From Micractinium sp. NFX-FRZ (lineage: Eukaryota > Chlorophyta > Trebouxiophyceae > Chlorellales > Chlorellaceae), in contig JAPTJF010000095.1 of assembly GCA_029339195.1 (NCBI GenBank), forward strand, positions 94,261 to 158,260: 64,000 nucleotides of DNA, given 5' to 3'. The position numbers and the translations under genes were made by a program. Positions within the stretch are counted from its first letter, which is position 1. Each line of letters begins with the position of its first letter. This document shows, in pieces, positions 55,101-64,000 of the stretch. The notes beneath the pieces were generated by a model, which saw only the letters and a program-made list of their open reading frames with translations, ran no database searches and was not told where the DNA came from.

Positions 55101-57533
55101 ACTGCATTGCCCGCTGTACAACCCTGCGCATGCTTGCAGGCTCTGGAGCCGCTGGCTGGCGAGGTCGAGGCCCTGCGTGAGGAGGTGGCATCCGGAGACG
55201 AGACGCTCACCGACTGCCTGACCAGCCTGGGGCAGGAGGAGGCAAAGGTGGGCTGTGCGGGGTGCAGAAGCAAAGAGCTGGTGGCCAGGTGGCGGTTTGG
55301 CACTGGATAAGTGGTCGCTGCAGGGGTGCGTTGCCAGGCATCAGCCTGTACTCCTCGACAGCACGTGTGCAAGGAACACATCTGCCTGTTGTTGTCCCCA
55401 TTCTGAACCTGTTGCCTGCCGCGGTGTCACGCCCTGTTGTGCCCCGCTGCTGCTGCAGGTGGCGCGCCTAGTGGAGCTACTGGTGGAGAAGGGACAGGCG
55501 GAGGAGGAGGTTGCTGCTGTGCTTGCCCAGGTGCGCGGATGGTGAAGGGGTGAGGGCAGGGCGTGTGAACTAGTGTGAGCACGTGCAGGTGAGCAAAGGA
55601 GCTTGCTGCGGTGTTTTTGCATGTAAGGGAGGGAGTGGGTCGGGTCAAGCTTGCTGGGTGTCTTCCAAGCCGCTATGTGGAGCCAGGGCGTGCGACATGC
55701 CGCTGGAAGCAGGCGCGTGCAACAACTGTGGCAGCTTCGTTCCTGCAACGGTTGCGCACCTGCAGATCCAGCATTTCTCCGCTAGCTGATTGCTTGCCTG
55801 GTTACGCCTTTCTGTGACTGCAGGTGGAGGAGGAGGCTGGCTGGGGTGACGATGCCGAGGGTGCGGCCGCTGCGGAGGAGGAGGAGGAGGAGGCTGGCTG
55901 GAACGACGGCGCCGGCGGAGCAGGCGCTGAGGAGGAGGAGGCAGAGCCCATGCTTGCAGCCAATCCCGCCGAGGTGGACGCGCAGCAGTTCAGTGCCGCA
56001 GCCACAGAGGCCGCAGCCGCAGAGGCCGCCGCTTCAGAGGCAGTCGGCGCAGAGTGGGCAGAGGGCGGCTCTGCTGAAGAGCACGCACCAGCCTGGCAGG
56101 AGCAACAGCAGCTGGCAGCGGGTGAGGAGGCCGCAGCTTGGGAGCAGCCACAGCACGCTGCTGATGAAGTGGCTGGCTGGGAGCAGGACCAGCCACCCGA
56201 GCAGCAGGAGGGCTGGGTTGTCGATGCTGCGGCCGCAGCTGACGAGGCAGGTGCCTGGGCACAGCAGGAGCAGCAGGAAGGCTGGCCCACGGACGCCACT
56301 CCAGCAGCTGATGCGGCGGCAGCCTGGGAGCAGCCCGCTGGTCCCGCTGCGGCAGCTGCCGAGGTTGCATCCTGGGAGCAGCCCGCTGATCCCGCTGACG
56401 CAGCCACTGCGGTTGCAGCCTGGGAGCAGCCACCTCAGGCAGCTGACGGCGGCAGCGCGCTGGAGCAGCCGCAGCAGCAGGGCTTGCCCACTGATGCGAC
56501 AGCAGAGGCGACGGCATGGGAGCAGCCACAGCAGTTCTCACTTGATGAGGCTGCAGCATGGGAACAGCAGCAGCAGCAGCAGCAGGAGGAGGGCTGGCCC
56601 ACTGACATGGCAGCCGAGGTTGCAGCATGGGAGCAGCCGCCGCAGCAGCAGGAGGGCTGGCCCAATGGTACTGCAGCTGAGGTGGCGGCGTGGGAGCAGC
56701 TGCCGCCGCCGCAGGAGGGCTGGCCAAGCGGTGCCGGCGCTGCGGCTGAGGAGGCGGCAGCTTCGAAGCAGCCGCAGCCGGCAGCAGGCGACGTAACGGC
56801 GGCAGCTTGGGAGCAGGCTCCTGAGCAGCAGGGCTCGCCTGCTGTCGCTGAACCCAGCGCAGGCGAGGCCACAGGCTGGGAGGAGGAGGAGGTTTGGCCC
56901 AGTGACATGACTGCGCCAGCGGAGGCGGCCGCCTGGGAGCCGCCTGCCGAGGCAGCGGCTGCAGCCCAGGAGGCGGCTGGGTGGCAGCTTGAGGAGGAGC
57001 AGCCGTCAGGTGTCGACAGCCCTGCAGCTGTGCCCGCCATTGCCGACTTTGGGCTGTCAGATGCTGCAGATCAGCAGGCGGTGGATGCCAGCGCCGATTG
57101 GCAGGCGCAGCAGCAGCAGCACGCGCCTGGCAGCTGGCAGGCGGCAGCGCAGCCCTTCCCGGATGCTGCCACCGACAGCAGCGGCTGGCAGGATGCATTT
57201 GGCGGCGACGAGGGATGGGCTGGAGCAGAGATCACCGCCGAGGAGGCAGAGCAGCACCAGCAGCAGCCAGCAGCAGTGCAGCAGCAGCAGCAGCAGCAGC
57301 CAGCAGCAGTGCAGCAGGAGGCGGCCGTGGACGAGCAGGCGGCGTTTGACGAGGTCAGCCTGAACTCTGGCAGTGGCAATGTCGGCGCTGCCTTGGGCTG
57401 GCAGACGCGCCAGGGCGCTCCCTTTGGCTGGCCTGAGGAGGAGCAGCTTGCGGCCGACCTCCCTTGGAGCCGCCCCGGTGGGCGGCAGCCGCCACAGCAC
57501 GAGGAAGAAGGTGAGGGCTGGGGCGGCTTTTGA
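43130..57533 (+). CDS. Giant coiled-coil protein with a Sec16-like N-terminal motif
   Basis: Twenty-six exons; the main ones are 43683-44456, 45419-46175, 46420-46818, 47597-48961, 52615-53163, 53902-54916 and 55824-57533, with short ones at 43130, 43407, 44666, 45174, 47035, 47318, 49158, 49613, 49912, 50246, 50563, 50836, 51082, 51374, 51839, 52301, 53383, 55140 and 55459. About 2937 residues, every join in frame. SARMKLGDKLAMYYNEE, then LKCWLMPGEEDERRRQLEEE (about 35-80), resembles the conserved MKLGE..FYYDE.LKRWV segment at the Sec16 end, which acts at ER exit sites. Four EE(P/A)FHQ...W.GE units lie at about 950-1065. An Ala/Gln/Glu coiled coil spans about 1200-2370, and a Trp-rich acidic tail carries AAWEQP and QEGWP repeats. 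A golgin-like secretory tether is inferred. Two adjacent genes fused by my model cannot be excluded. Two introns use GC donors. Confidence 0.65.
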
Positions 57534-58047
57534 GGTGGCCTCAGCTGAGCCCCGCCCTGCCTAACCTGCCCTTTCAGTGCCATAATCTCATTCTTGATGC
57601 TCAACCTCCGTCCTGTTCTGCTGCTTGCTTGGGTCCCCTGCTAGAACCGTTCTCGCACAACCCCTTTGCACCTTTATTTCAACATCTTAGTCGTTTGACT
57701 ACCATTTGCTTCTGTTTGGTTTCCTACGTGTGTTATGCCAGTCAACCGACAGGCGTGCCTGCTGCTCCTTGTAAGGCATTAGGTTCAAATGAATGTGAGG
57801 TGGTTCAAGGTGTGCAAGTGGGTGCGCTGCCAGGTTGACATGTGTGAGTGTCAGCATGAATGCCATACAACAAGGCTAAGGGCACGGGCATGTTCTGTTG
57901 TGATGTGTCAGGGCTGTACAGGTGGGAGGCCGCTGAGTACTACGCGACAGTGAGGTCGTCGTCAGAGTGCAGGTGCCTCGCCAGGCTGGTAGGGAACAGG
58001 CGCAAGAGCTGCTGCCGCTCAAACTGGCGAGCTAGCTGGACGCAGCC
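57534..58047. other. Convergent 3' region with a coding-like minus-strand stretch
   Basis: Left part: 3' UTR of the giant gene. On the minus strand, 58047-57943 continues the frame of the neighbouring gene after its TGA and looks coding (QLARQFERQQLLRLFPTSLA), with TAG at 57940-57942. Confidence 0.4.
57770..57774 (+). terminator. Polyadenylation signal TGTAA (giant coiled-coil gene)
   Basis: TGTAA about 240 bases after the stop at 57533; the only such signal on this strand after the gene. Confidence 0.55.
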
Positions 58048-60040
58048 TCAGTATGCCTCCAGCTCAGCAATCGTGGGGCGCAGCGCCCTGCCCGTCCCTG
58101 CAGCAACCACAGCAGCATGCCAGCAAGCAGACCTAGGTGTGAGGTGCTGTATGTGTCTGTGGTGGCCGCAACATCCGCCAGAGGAGTACGAATGCAGCGG
58201 CAGCAGCAGCAGCAGAGGCCTGAATGGGCAAGGCGAAAGCACGCAGCCACCCACCCCATGCCCTGCCCCCACGCACACCATGTCTCGCCCACTTGCCTGT
58301 TGCACGCCACCCGTCTGGCTGAGCTGGCAGCAGCCTGGTGCCCTCAATGGGCGTCTCCGGCCCTGTCGGGCTCTCGCTGCCCCTCCTGTCTGCCCCAAAT
58401 GTGCTGCCGAAGCTGCTGCTGTTCATGCCTGCGCCGCAGGCAGTGATGCTGCCCGCGCCTCGGAGGCCGCGCTTGTCGGGCAGCGCGCCACCGCCTGCCG
58501 GCGTGCCACCACCGCCGTTCCCGGGGCCCGCCAGTGCCAGCTGCCCTGCCTGCTGACTGGCGCGGCGTGGCATGGCCTGCGGCGCTGCGGGCTGCAGCCC
58601 CCCGCCGCTGTTGCCAGCATCTGCTGCCGCCTCCCCGGCTGCTGGGCCCGAGGTGTCTGGGGTCTGCAGCTTGGCCACGAGATGGATGACCTGCGGTGGG
58701 GCGCGGGTGGGTGAGGGAGAGGTGGGAGGGGGGCGGGAGGGAGGGGAGGTGGGAGGGAGCAGGAAGGGTGCACTGGGGGCACAGGCATGTGACACCGCGC
58801 ACGCCACGCTGCTGCCGAACGGTGCAGGGTGAGGGGGCAGCCAGCATTGCTGCAGCGGCTGGTCTTTCTCACGCTGCCCTGTGCTTCTTGAACGCCCAGC
58901 ATGTACACCCTATGCCACACAGCGGTTGTTACCCCTTCCACCAGCGGGGCGTGCGCAGGGGGCAGGTCGCTACCACAACACTACATTGCGCATCCGCCAC
59001 CCTAACAGTGCAGGCCTCACCAGGAAGGGGAAGACAAACTTGTAGACGGCCAGCAGCCAGTCCAGCGCAGACTCCAGCCGTGGGTAGCTCCTGGGCGGGG
59101 CGGAGGGGACGGGGAGTCATGCATGCATTATAGATGGTGGAGAGGAAGGCATGCAGGTGCCATGGCTGGCAGGCAGGAAGGCATGCAGGATCTCTGGAGA
59201 GCAGGGAGGGGCACGAGGGGCTGGACAGCAGCGCCAGCAGCATAGAGTCGAGGCACGAGGCCGTACGCGGCCAGGCACCAGTCTGCACGGCTGCATGGGT
59301 TAGCAGACGGCGCCGCCTCGCCTGCCAGCGCCTGCCCTCCCACTGCTCACTTGGTTGCTCTCTCCGCCAAAAAGTCCTGGAACCGCTGCTCCACTGCAGG
59401 GTCCATGCCCGGCTGCTGCAGGAACTCGGCCACCAGGTGCGCCAGCTGCGGGCAACACGGGGCAGGCGGAGTTGTGCCGCAGGCGGGAGACGGCAGCTGG
59501 ATGAGAAGGGCGGCTGCGGGAGCACGTGGTGGCAGCGCAGACCTGCCCCGGGAGGGCAGACAGGCTTGCGTGCGCACAACACAGCGCGTGCAGCGAGCGG
59601 CGCCCTTGCACACGTATCACTGCTGCGTTCCCTACGGGCCCCGCCTCTGCCGCTGCGCTCACCAGGTCGTAAGAGGAGGTGACGTTGCGCATGGCAGCCT
59701 CCAGCGGGCGCACAGGCCGCTCCACACACATCCACTTGGGACACCGTCCCAGCAGGGGCGCACATGTCCTGTACACTGCAGCGCCGGCAGGATACATTGG
59801 TGAGGGGAGGCTTTAAACCAAGTGGAAGGCAAAAGCCGCACAAAGCACTCCAGGCTGAACCAGCGGCAGGGGGAGGCAAGGAGCATCGCCACCCGCCGCC
59901 GCTGGCACGCCCGTCGGGCAGAAGCCAGGCCCACCACCCGCCTGTCCAATCTCGCCCGGCTCACCCGTCACAGGCGTCACTCCAAAGAAGAAGGACGCCA
60001 CTGCCAGCGCCAGCACCGCCTGCCACGGCTTGAGGCGCAT
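58048..60040 (-). CDS. Membrane or secretory-pathway protein of unknown function
   Basis: Minus-strand exons: 60040-59965, 59775-59663, 59445-59351, 59090-59021, 58690-58306 and 58097-58048, about 262 residues. It starts MRLKPWQAVLALAVASFFFG, a signal peptide or N-terminal anchor. A conserved-looking domain follows: CAPLLGRCPKWMCVERPVRP, then AAMRNVTSSYDLLAHLVAEF, then AVEQRFQDFLAERATKSYPR. A second hydrophobic segment (LDWLLAVYKFVFPFLVIHLV) may span the membrane. The next 110 residues are Gly/Ala/Pro-rich and disordered. The end in this model is RPTIAELEAY followed by TGA. The same frame continues for 35 more coding-like codons, so the 3' structure is doubtful: the donor at 58311, the donor at 58306, or an unseen exon could change it. 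No family recognised. Confidence 0.5.
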
Positions 60041-60484
60041 GGCGAGAAGCGGTGACAGAATGATTTAAACCCCGCAGCTATACGGCGCTGGCCGAGGGCT
60101 TCTGCTGCCTTGGGCCGGCAAGCTCAGATGTCGACAGCGGGTAGGAAGCTAACGGAGAGGGAGCTGTGGGAAATGAGAAGTGGTGCGGCCAGAAGCAGGC
60201 CTTGGATGGCAGGGGGCAGGTCGTATTAGCATGTGAGCACATGCAACCGCTCTGCAGAATGCTGGGGCGCGCCAGAAGCCGTCCGTGGCGGACTGCCAAC
60301 TAAGCAGAACTGCCGCGCCAATCTCATCGGGCCTCTGTGCCCGCCGCTGTCAATTCCGTGTCATATATTAAAGCGATAGCAGCATTCTGGCAGAGTGGAA
60401 GGGCGCTGTGTCGTGAGAGCCCGCTCCTTGCTGCCTCGGTTGCCCTCCTCCCTATTGACTGGGCCCCCCGACCCGTAGATAGGC
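60041..60484. promoter_or_regulatory. Bidirectional upstream region between two membrane-protein genes
   Basis: 444 bases between divergent ATGs at 60040 (-) and 60485 (+). No exon seen. Near 60361 there is an AT-richer patch (CATATATTAAAGC) that could serve as a TATA-like element for the plus gene. Confidence 0.45.
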
Positions 60485-63136
60485 ATGCCGTCGGCAATGG
60501 AAGGGTCCGGCAGAGCCCTGGCAGCTCACGGGGGACTGCACAACGCAAAGGCGCTGGTTGGCACAGTTCTTTTCAGCCTCTACCGCTCCCACATGGCCGG
60601 TGAGTGGTTGAAGTGAGGATGCATCAAGCACAGTAACGGTCCTCGCGCGCTGCGAGTCATACTCTTGGGGCGCCTGCCAGGCCGCCGCCGCCACCGCCTG
60701 TTGTGCCCCGAGGTAGTCGGGCCCCTCAACAAATGTGCCGCTTTGCTACCTCCCTGGACGCGCTCCCTGTCGCAGGAGTGGTGGCACTGGTGGTTCCCGA
60801 CCACACACGCGAGGCACTCTTCCAGGTAAGCCCAGCCGTTGATGGGCCGCCCGCCCCGAGCGGCGGCACGAGCACAGGTGCATGCGTCGTGCTCGGCGGG
60901 CGGCGGTTTGCATAACTGGTGCCGCAGCCCTGCTGCACATGCTGGCAGCTGATGGCGGCCTGCCATCCAGCTGCCGGTATTGTGAGCAGAACAGCATGGT
61001 GGCCTCAGGCGAACTGCCCCTGCTCTGCTGCGACCCCCCGATGGCTGTGGCGCTCTCCTATGCCCACCCGTGCCCCATGCAACTTGCAGCTGGCCTGCGA
61101 CCTGCGCACCAACACGCCCAAGGACGCCCGCTTCCTGCGCCGCCACGCATCCGCTCTGATGCCCCACACAGCGCCCGGCTGGCTGGTGCGTCACTGCTGC
61201 CTGCTGTGTCCTGCCGCTACGGGCTGCCGCTGCTGTTGCAGCCGCTGCCTGCTGCTGTGGCCTGCCGCTACGGGCTGCCGCTGCTGTTGCAGCCGCTGCC
61301 TGCTGCTGTGGCCTGCCGCTACGGGCTACCGCTGCTGTTGCAGCCGCTGCCTGCTGATGTGGCCTGCCGCTACGGGCTGCCGCTGCTGTTGCAGCCGCTG
61401 CCTACTGCTGTGGCCTGCCGCTACGGCTGCTGCTGCCACTGCGGCTGGTTCTGCTCCATCTTGCTGCCCAGCCAACCATCCTGTGTCACTGCCTACCTCG
61501 GCGCCGACCCGCCTTGCATATACATGCTGAACATGACCAATAACGTATCCGCCACGCCTCCCCCGCCTGCTGCAGGCACTGTGCTCCGCTCTCAGCTTTG
61601 GCTTCTCCGGCGCGGTGGCCTTGGCCTGCACCACAGCGCTCCTGAGCCTGGCAGGGGTGTGGGCCGCGGTGGGTCTGGCCATCGCCTCGGGTGAGTGCTG
61701 TGGCCGCTGGGCGTGAACAGCATAGCTTTAAGCTGCGCAGGCAGGGCTGGGCCGAAGTGTGGCTCCATCTGAGTGCACCAGGCAGCACTAGTAGGCAAGC
61801 GGTGGGGCGTGAAACACGGGAGCGGCTGCGTTGTACAGCAGGCAGGGAGCACAGCTGCCCTTCGTTTCTGAGACACGGGCGCGTAGGGCACAGCCAGCAG
61901 GCAAGCGGGGGAGGGCCTGCCGAGCAGAAGCGATGCGCTTATTACCGCATTGCGGCGCTCTTGTTCAGAGCCCAGCCGTGTGCCACCCTGAGTGCTTGCT
62001 TACAGCTGACCCCACCCTTCTCTGCCATCCCCCCTTGTCAGGCGTCTTCCTGGCGGGCGTGCTTGCGGTGCTCGCGCTCTCCCTGTTTGTGGCCACGCTT
62101 GTGTCCGGGGCCATGGCTGCCAGCGCCCTCAGCGGTGAGTGTGCCCCAATGTGTCGCCAGCACTGTTTTGAGGGGTGGGGAGCCCGCGTCGCCCCTTGCT
62201 CTGCGGTTGTGTCCTGCCCCACGATGCCTGCTGCCCGTGCTTATGTGACCTGCCTGGCCAGCCTGTCACCCGACGCAACCGCCCGCCCGCCCACCTGCCG
62301 TCAGCGCCCTGCTGTTCCAGCCCTGCCTTGTGCCCCTCGGCCTGCCGCGCAGCGCATCCCCCCTCCCTGCCCCTCATCTCAGCCTGCATGCCTACCCCGC
62401 CCTGGTGGCTTGTCTGCTCAGGTCCTGCAGCCTGCACGCCGCCTGGCGTCCTGCACTCCTCGTTCATGCCTGCCCCCTCTCTCGCACACACGCACAACCG
62501 CCGTGTGCCCCTGTCTTGTGTGCAGCATACGGCACAGCTGTCACCGTGCTGGGCTGCTTCCGCCTGGCCAGCCGCCTGCTGCTGGGCTCGCCGCGCACAC
62601 AGCCCACCACTGCATCGGACCAGTACCAGTGCAGTGCAGCAAACTCCAGCGGCAACGCCGCGGGCATGCAGGAGGCGCAGGTGGCAGAGCGGCAGCAGGT
62701 GCTTGCGCTGCCCACCATCCGCACTCAGCTGCCTGCCAAGCACAGCACTCCGACGGCACTCGGCATGGGCACTCCCCCCGCCTCCCCGCGCAAGGTGCAC
62801 CCTGCCGCTGCCGCCGCTGCCGTAGTACTGGGCGAGCAGCACACCGATGCTGCTGGTGGTCAGACAGCTGCCCCGCCGTCACCCAGCGAACCCTCGGCTG
62901 CCGCCAGTCGCAGCCGGCTGGGCGCCAGCATCAACAGCGCTGGCAGCAGCGGCACTGCGGCTGCCGACGGGCATAGCAGCCTCAAGACAGGGCAGCACCA
63001 GGTGGCTTCGACCGGCACCCCCACCGTTGACACCCCGCCAGCCACAGCTGGCGGTGCAGCTCACTCGCCCACAGCTGCCACGCCGGAGCAGTCTGGCAGC
63101 GCAGTGACAGAGGCCGGTATCACCGCCAGTGGGTGA
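60485..63136 (+). CDS. Multi-span membrane protein, unrecognised
   Basis: Exons 60485-60599, 60776-60825, 61090-61185, 61576-61690, 62042-62134 and 62526-63136, about 359 residues. After a short soluble start (KALVGTVLFSLYRSHMAG, then VVALVVPDHTREALFQ) come two long hydrophobic stretches encoded by separate exons: SGAVALACTTALLSLAGVWA, then VGLAIAS, and VFLAGVLAVLALSLFVATLV. A third weaker one follows (YGTAVTVLGCFRLASRLLLG). Two adjacent hydrophobic hairpins with soluble ends recall lipid-droplet or ER-shaping proteins, but no family motif was found. The last 180 residues are Ser/Ala/Thr/Pro-rich and probably disordered. The ATG at 60485 is used; another ATG four codons later is equally possible. 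A 51-bp minisatellite lies in the third intron. Confidence 0.6.
61213..61430. repeat. 51-bp minisatellite, about four and a half copies
   Basis: The unit GCCGCTACGGGCTGCCGCTG followed by a constant tail recurs at 61213, 61264, 61315, 61366 and 61417, spacing exactly 51. It is in an intron (61186-61575). Because 51 is a multiple of three, frames stay open and would read CRYGLPLLLQPLPAAVA again and again. Confidence 0.9.
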
Positions 63137-63570
63137 CCGCTCTTCTGGCTGTGCTGCAATGTGTCCTCGTCAGATTCTCGCGTGTGTGGAGCATAGCATG
63201 GCTTTCCTTCCACCAGCTGTGTATCAGCCCTTTGTAGCGACCTCAGTGTACCCTTTTCATCTGTGCCACCACCTTTTGCTTGTAGATTTTGCCAGCCACC
63301 TGCCTCCCATGTGCCACACCCATGGATCTGTAACCCTTATGCTCCGACTCTGTGCTTGTTGGAAGCAGGGTGGGCATGCGGGCGCCTGGCTTACCGTGTC
63401 GCACTTCAGCTCCTCTCAGGCCGGCTGGCGGCACGCAGTCGCACAGCGCAACAGCGAACAGGTCTCACTGAGCAGCCATGTCGGCCTACTGTAGCCTCGT
63501 ATTATGCAGCTGCATATCACCCTCCTGAGATCTGCGCACCTGCTGAATTTGTCCAGGACGAGCGCCCGTT
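63137..63570. other. 3' UTR of the membrane-protein gene and spacer
   Basis: Contains TGTAA at 63329-63333. No exon is supported between there and the tandem repeat. Confidence 0.45.
63329..63333 (+). terminator. Polyadenylation signal TGTAA (membrane-protein gene)
   Basis: TGTAA about 195 bases after the stop at 63136. Confidence 0.5.
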
Positions 63571-64000
63571 GAAATCGACACATTTGATCCCAGCCAAGCA
63601 GGCCCGCCACACCTGCGGGCGCAAGGGTGGCCCTGCAAGCACCGGTACTACCCAGGCAGCTCCTGCAATTTCTGACACACCTAATTCGACACATTTGAAC
63701 CTTGCCATGCAGGCCCGCCACTCCTGCAGGGGCGAAGGTGGCCCTGCAAGCACTGGCACTTCCCACGCAGCTCCTGCAATTTCTGACACACTTAATTCGA
63801 CACATTTGAACCCTGCCAAGCAAGTCCGCCGCACCTGCGGGCGCAAGGGTGGCCCTGCAAGCACCGGCACTATCCAGGCAGCTCCTGCAATTTCTGACAC
63901 ACTTAATTCGACACATTTGAACGCTGCCAAGCAGGCCCGCCACACCTGCGGGCGCAAGGGTGGCCCTGCAAGCACCGGCACTATCCAGGCAGCTCCTGCA
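63571..64000. repeat. 111-bp tandem repeat running off the window
   Basis: The anchor CGACACATTTGA recurs at 63576, 63687, 63798 and 63909, spacing exactly 111 bases, and the repeat continues to the edge. Each unit has GGTGGCCCTGCAAGCAC and CAGCTCCTGCAATTTCTGAC. 111 is 37 codons, so frames remain open on both strands (minus: NCRSC, GACRATLAPAG; plus: GRKGGPASTGT, APAISDTLNSTHLN). It is either a minisatellite or part of a repeat-containing exon of a gene beyond the window. Confidence 0.85.

Noticed and set aside
63571..64000. CRISPR array
   Set aside because: Units are 111 bases and alike throughout, with no unique spacers; this is a tandem minisatellite.

Overview
The window reads as nuclear DNA of a GC-rich trebouxiophyte green alga of the Chlorella type. 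Genes are dense and broken into many short exons. Introns are GT-AG with polypyrimidine-CAG acceptors, and a noticeable minority are GC-AG. Several genes are followed by the green-algal polyadenylation signal TGTAA, and an intron carries TTTAGGG telomere-type repeats. No bacterial operons, tRNA, rRNA or CRISPR arrays were seen. All gene models are spliced by eye: each exon joins in frame, but none has transcript support, and start codons are the least certain part.

Layout, left to right. 177-585 (+) is the 3' end of a cysteine-rich protein. 1230-3211 (+) is the prefoldin-like scaffold URI. 3316-5436 (-) is a type II thioesterase with a long low-complexity tail. 5743-9358 (+) is a divergent oxysterol-binding-protein-like gene. 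9923-12307 (-) and 12480-14652 (+) are two head-to-head LEA-like genes with related N-termini. 15084-16293 (+) is a membrane RING-CH ubiquitin ligase. 17137-17792 (-) is a small coiled-coil protein. 18564-24500 (+) is a complete LRR receptor-like kinase (signal peptide, LRRs, membrane span, kinase). 24702-30442 (-) is a large unrecognised acidic Trp/Gln-rich protein. 30443-31597 holds the 3' remnant of a LINE-type element. 31598-34981 (+) is an organelle-type ribosomal protein L11 methyltransferase (PrmA). 35644-40355 (+) is a CLC anion transporter. 40712-41531 (-) and 41764-42540 (+) are two small, probably organelle-targeted proteins. 43130-57533 (+) is a protein of about 2,940 residues with a Sec16-like N-terminal motif and a very long coiled coil. 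58048-60040 (-) is a membrane or secretory protein of unknown function with an in-frame TGA near its end. 60485-63136 (+) is a multi-span membrane protein. The right edge is a 111-bp tandem repeat.

The genes do not form one pathway. The recurring pattern is divergent pairs sharing short intergenic regions (thioesterase/ORP, the LEA pair, coiled-coil/RLK, the small organelle pair, 58048/60485) and convergent pairs with very close or overlapping 3' ends. The observations most worth a second look are the head-to-head LEA-like paralogues, the algal LRR receptor kinase with altered catalytic motifs, the frequency of GC-AG introns, the very large Sec16-motif coiled-coil protein, an 86-nt C homopolymer in front of a CLC splice acceptor, and an interstitial telomeric repeat flanked by imperfect direct repeats.
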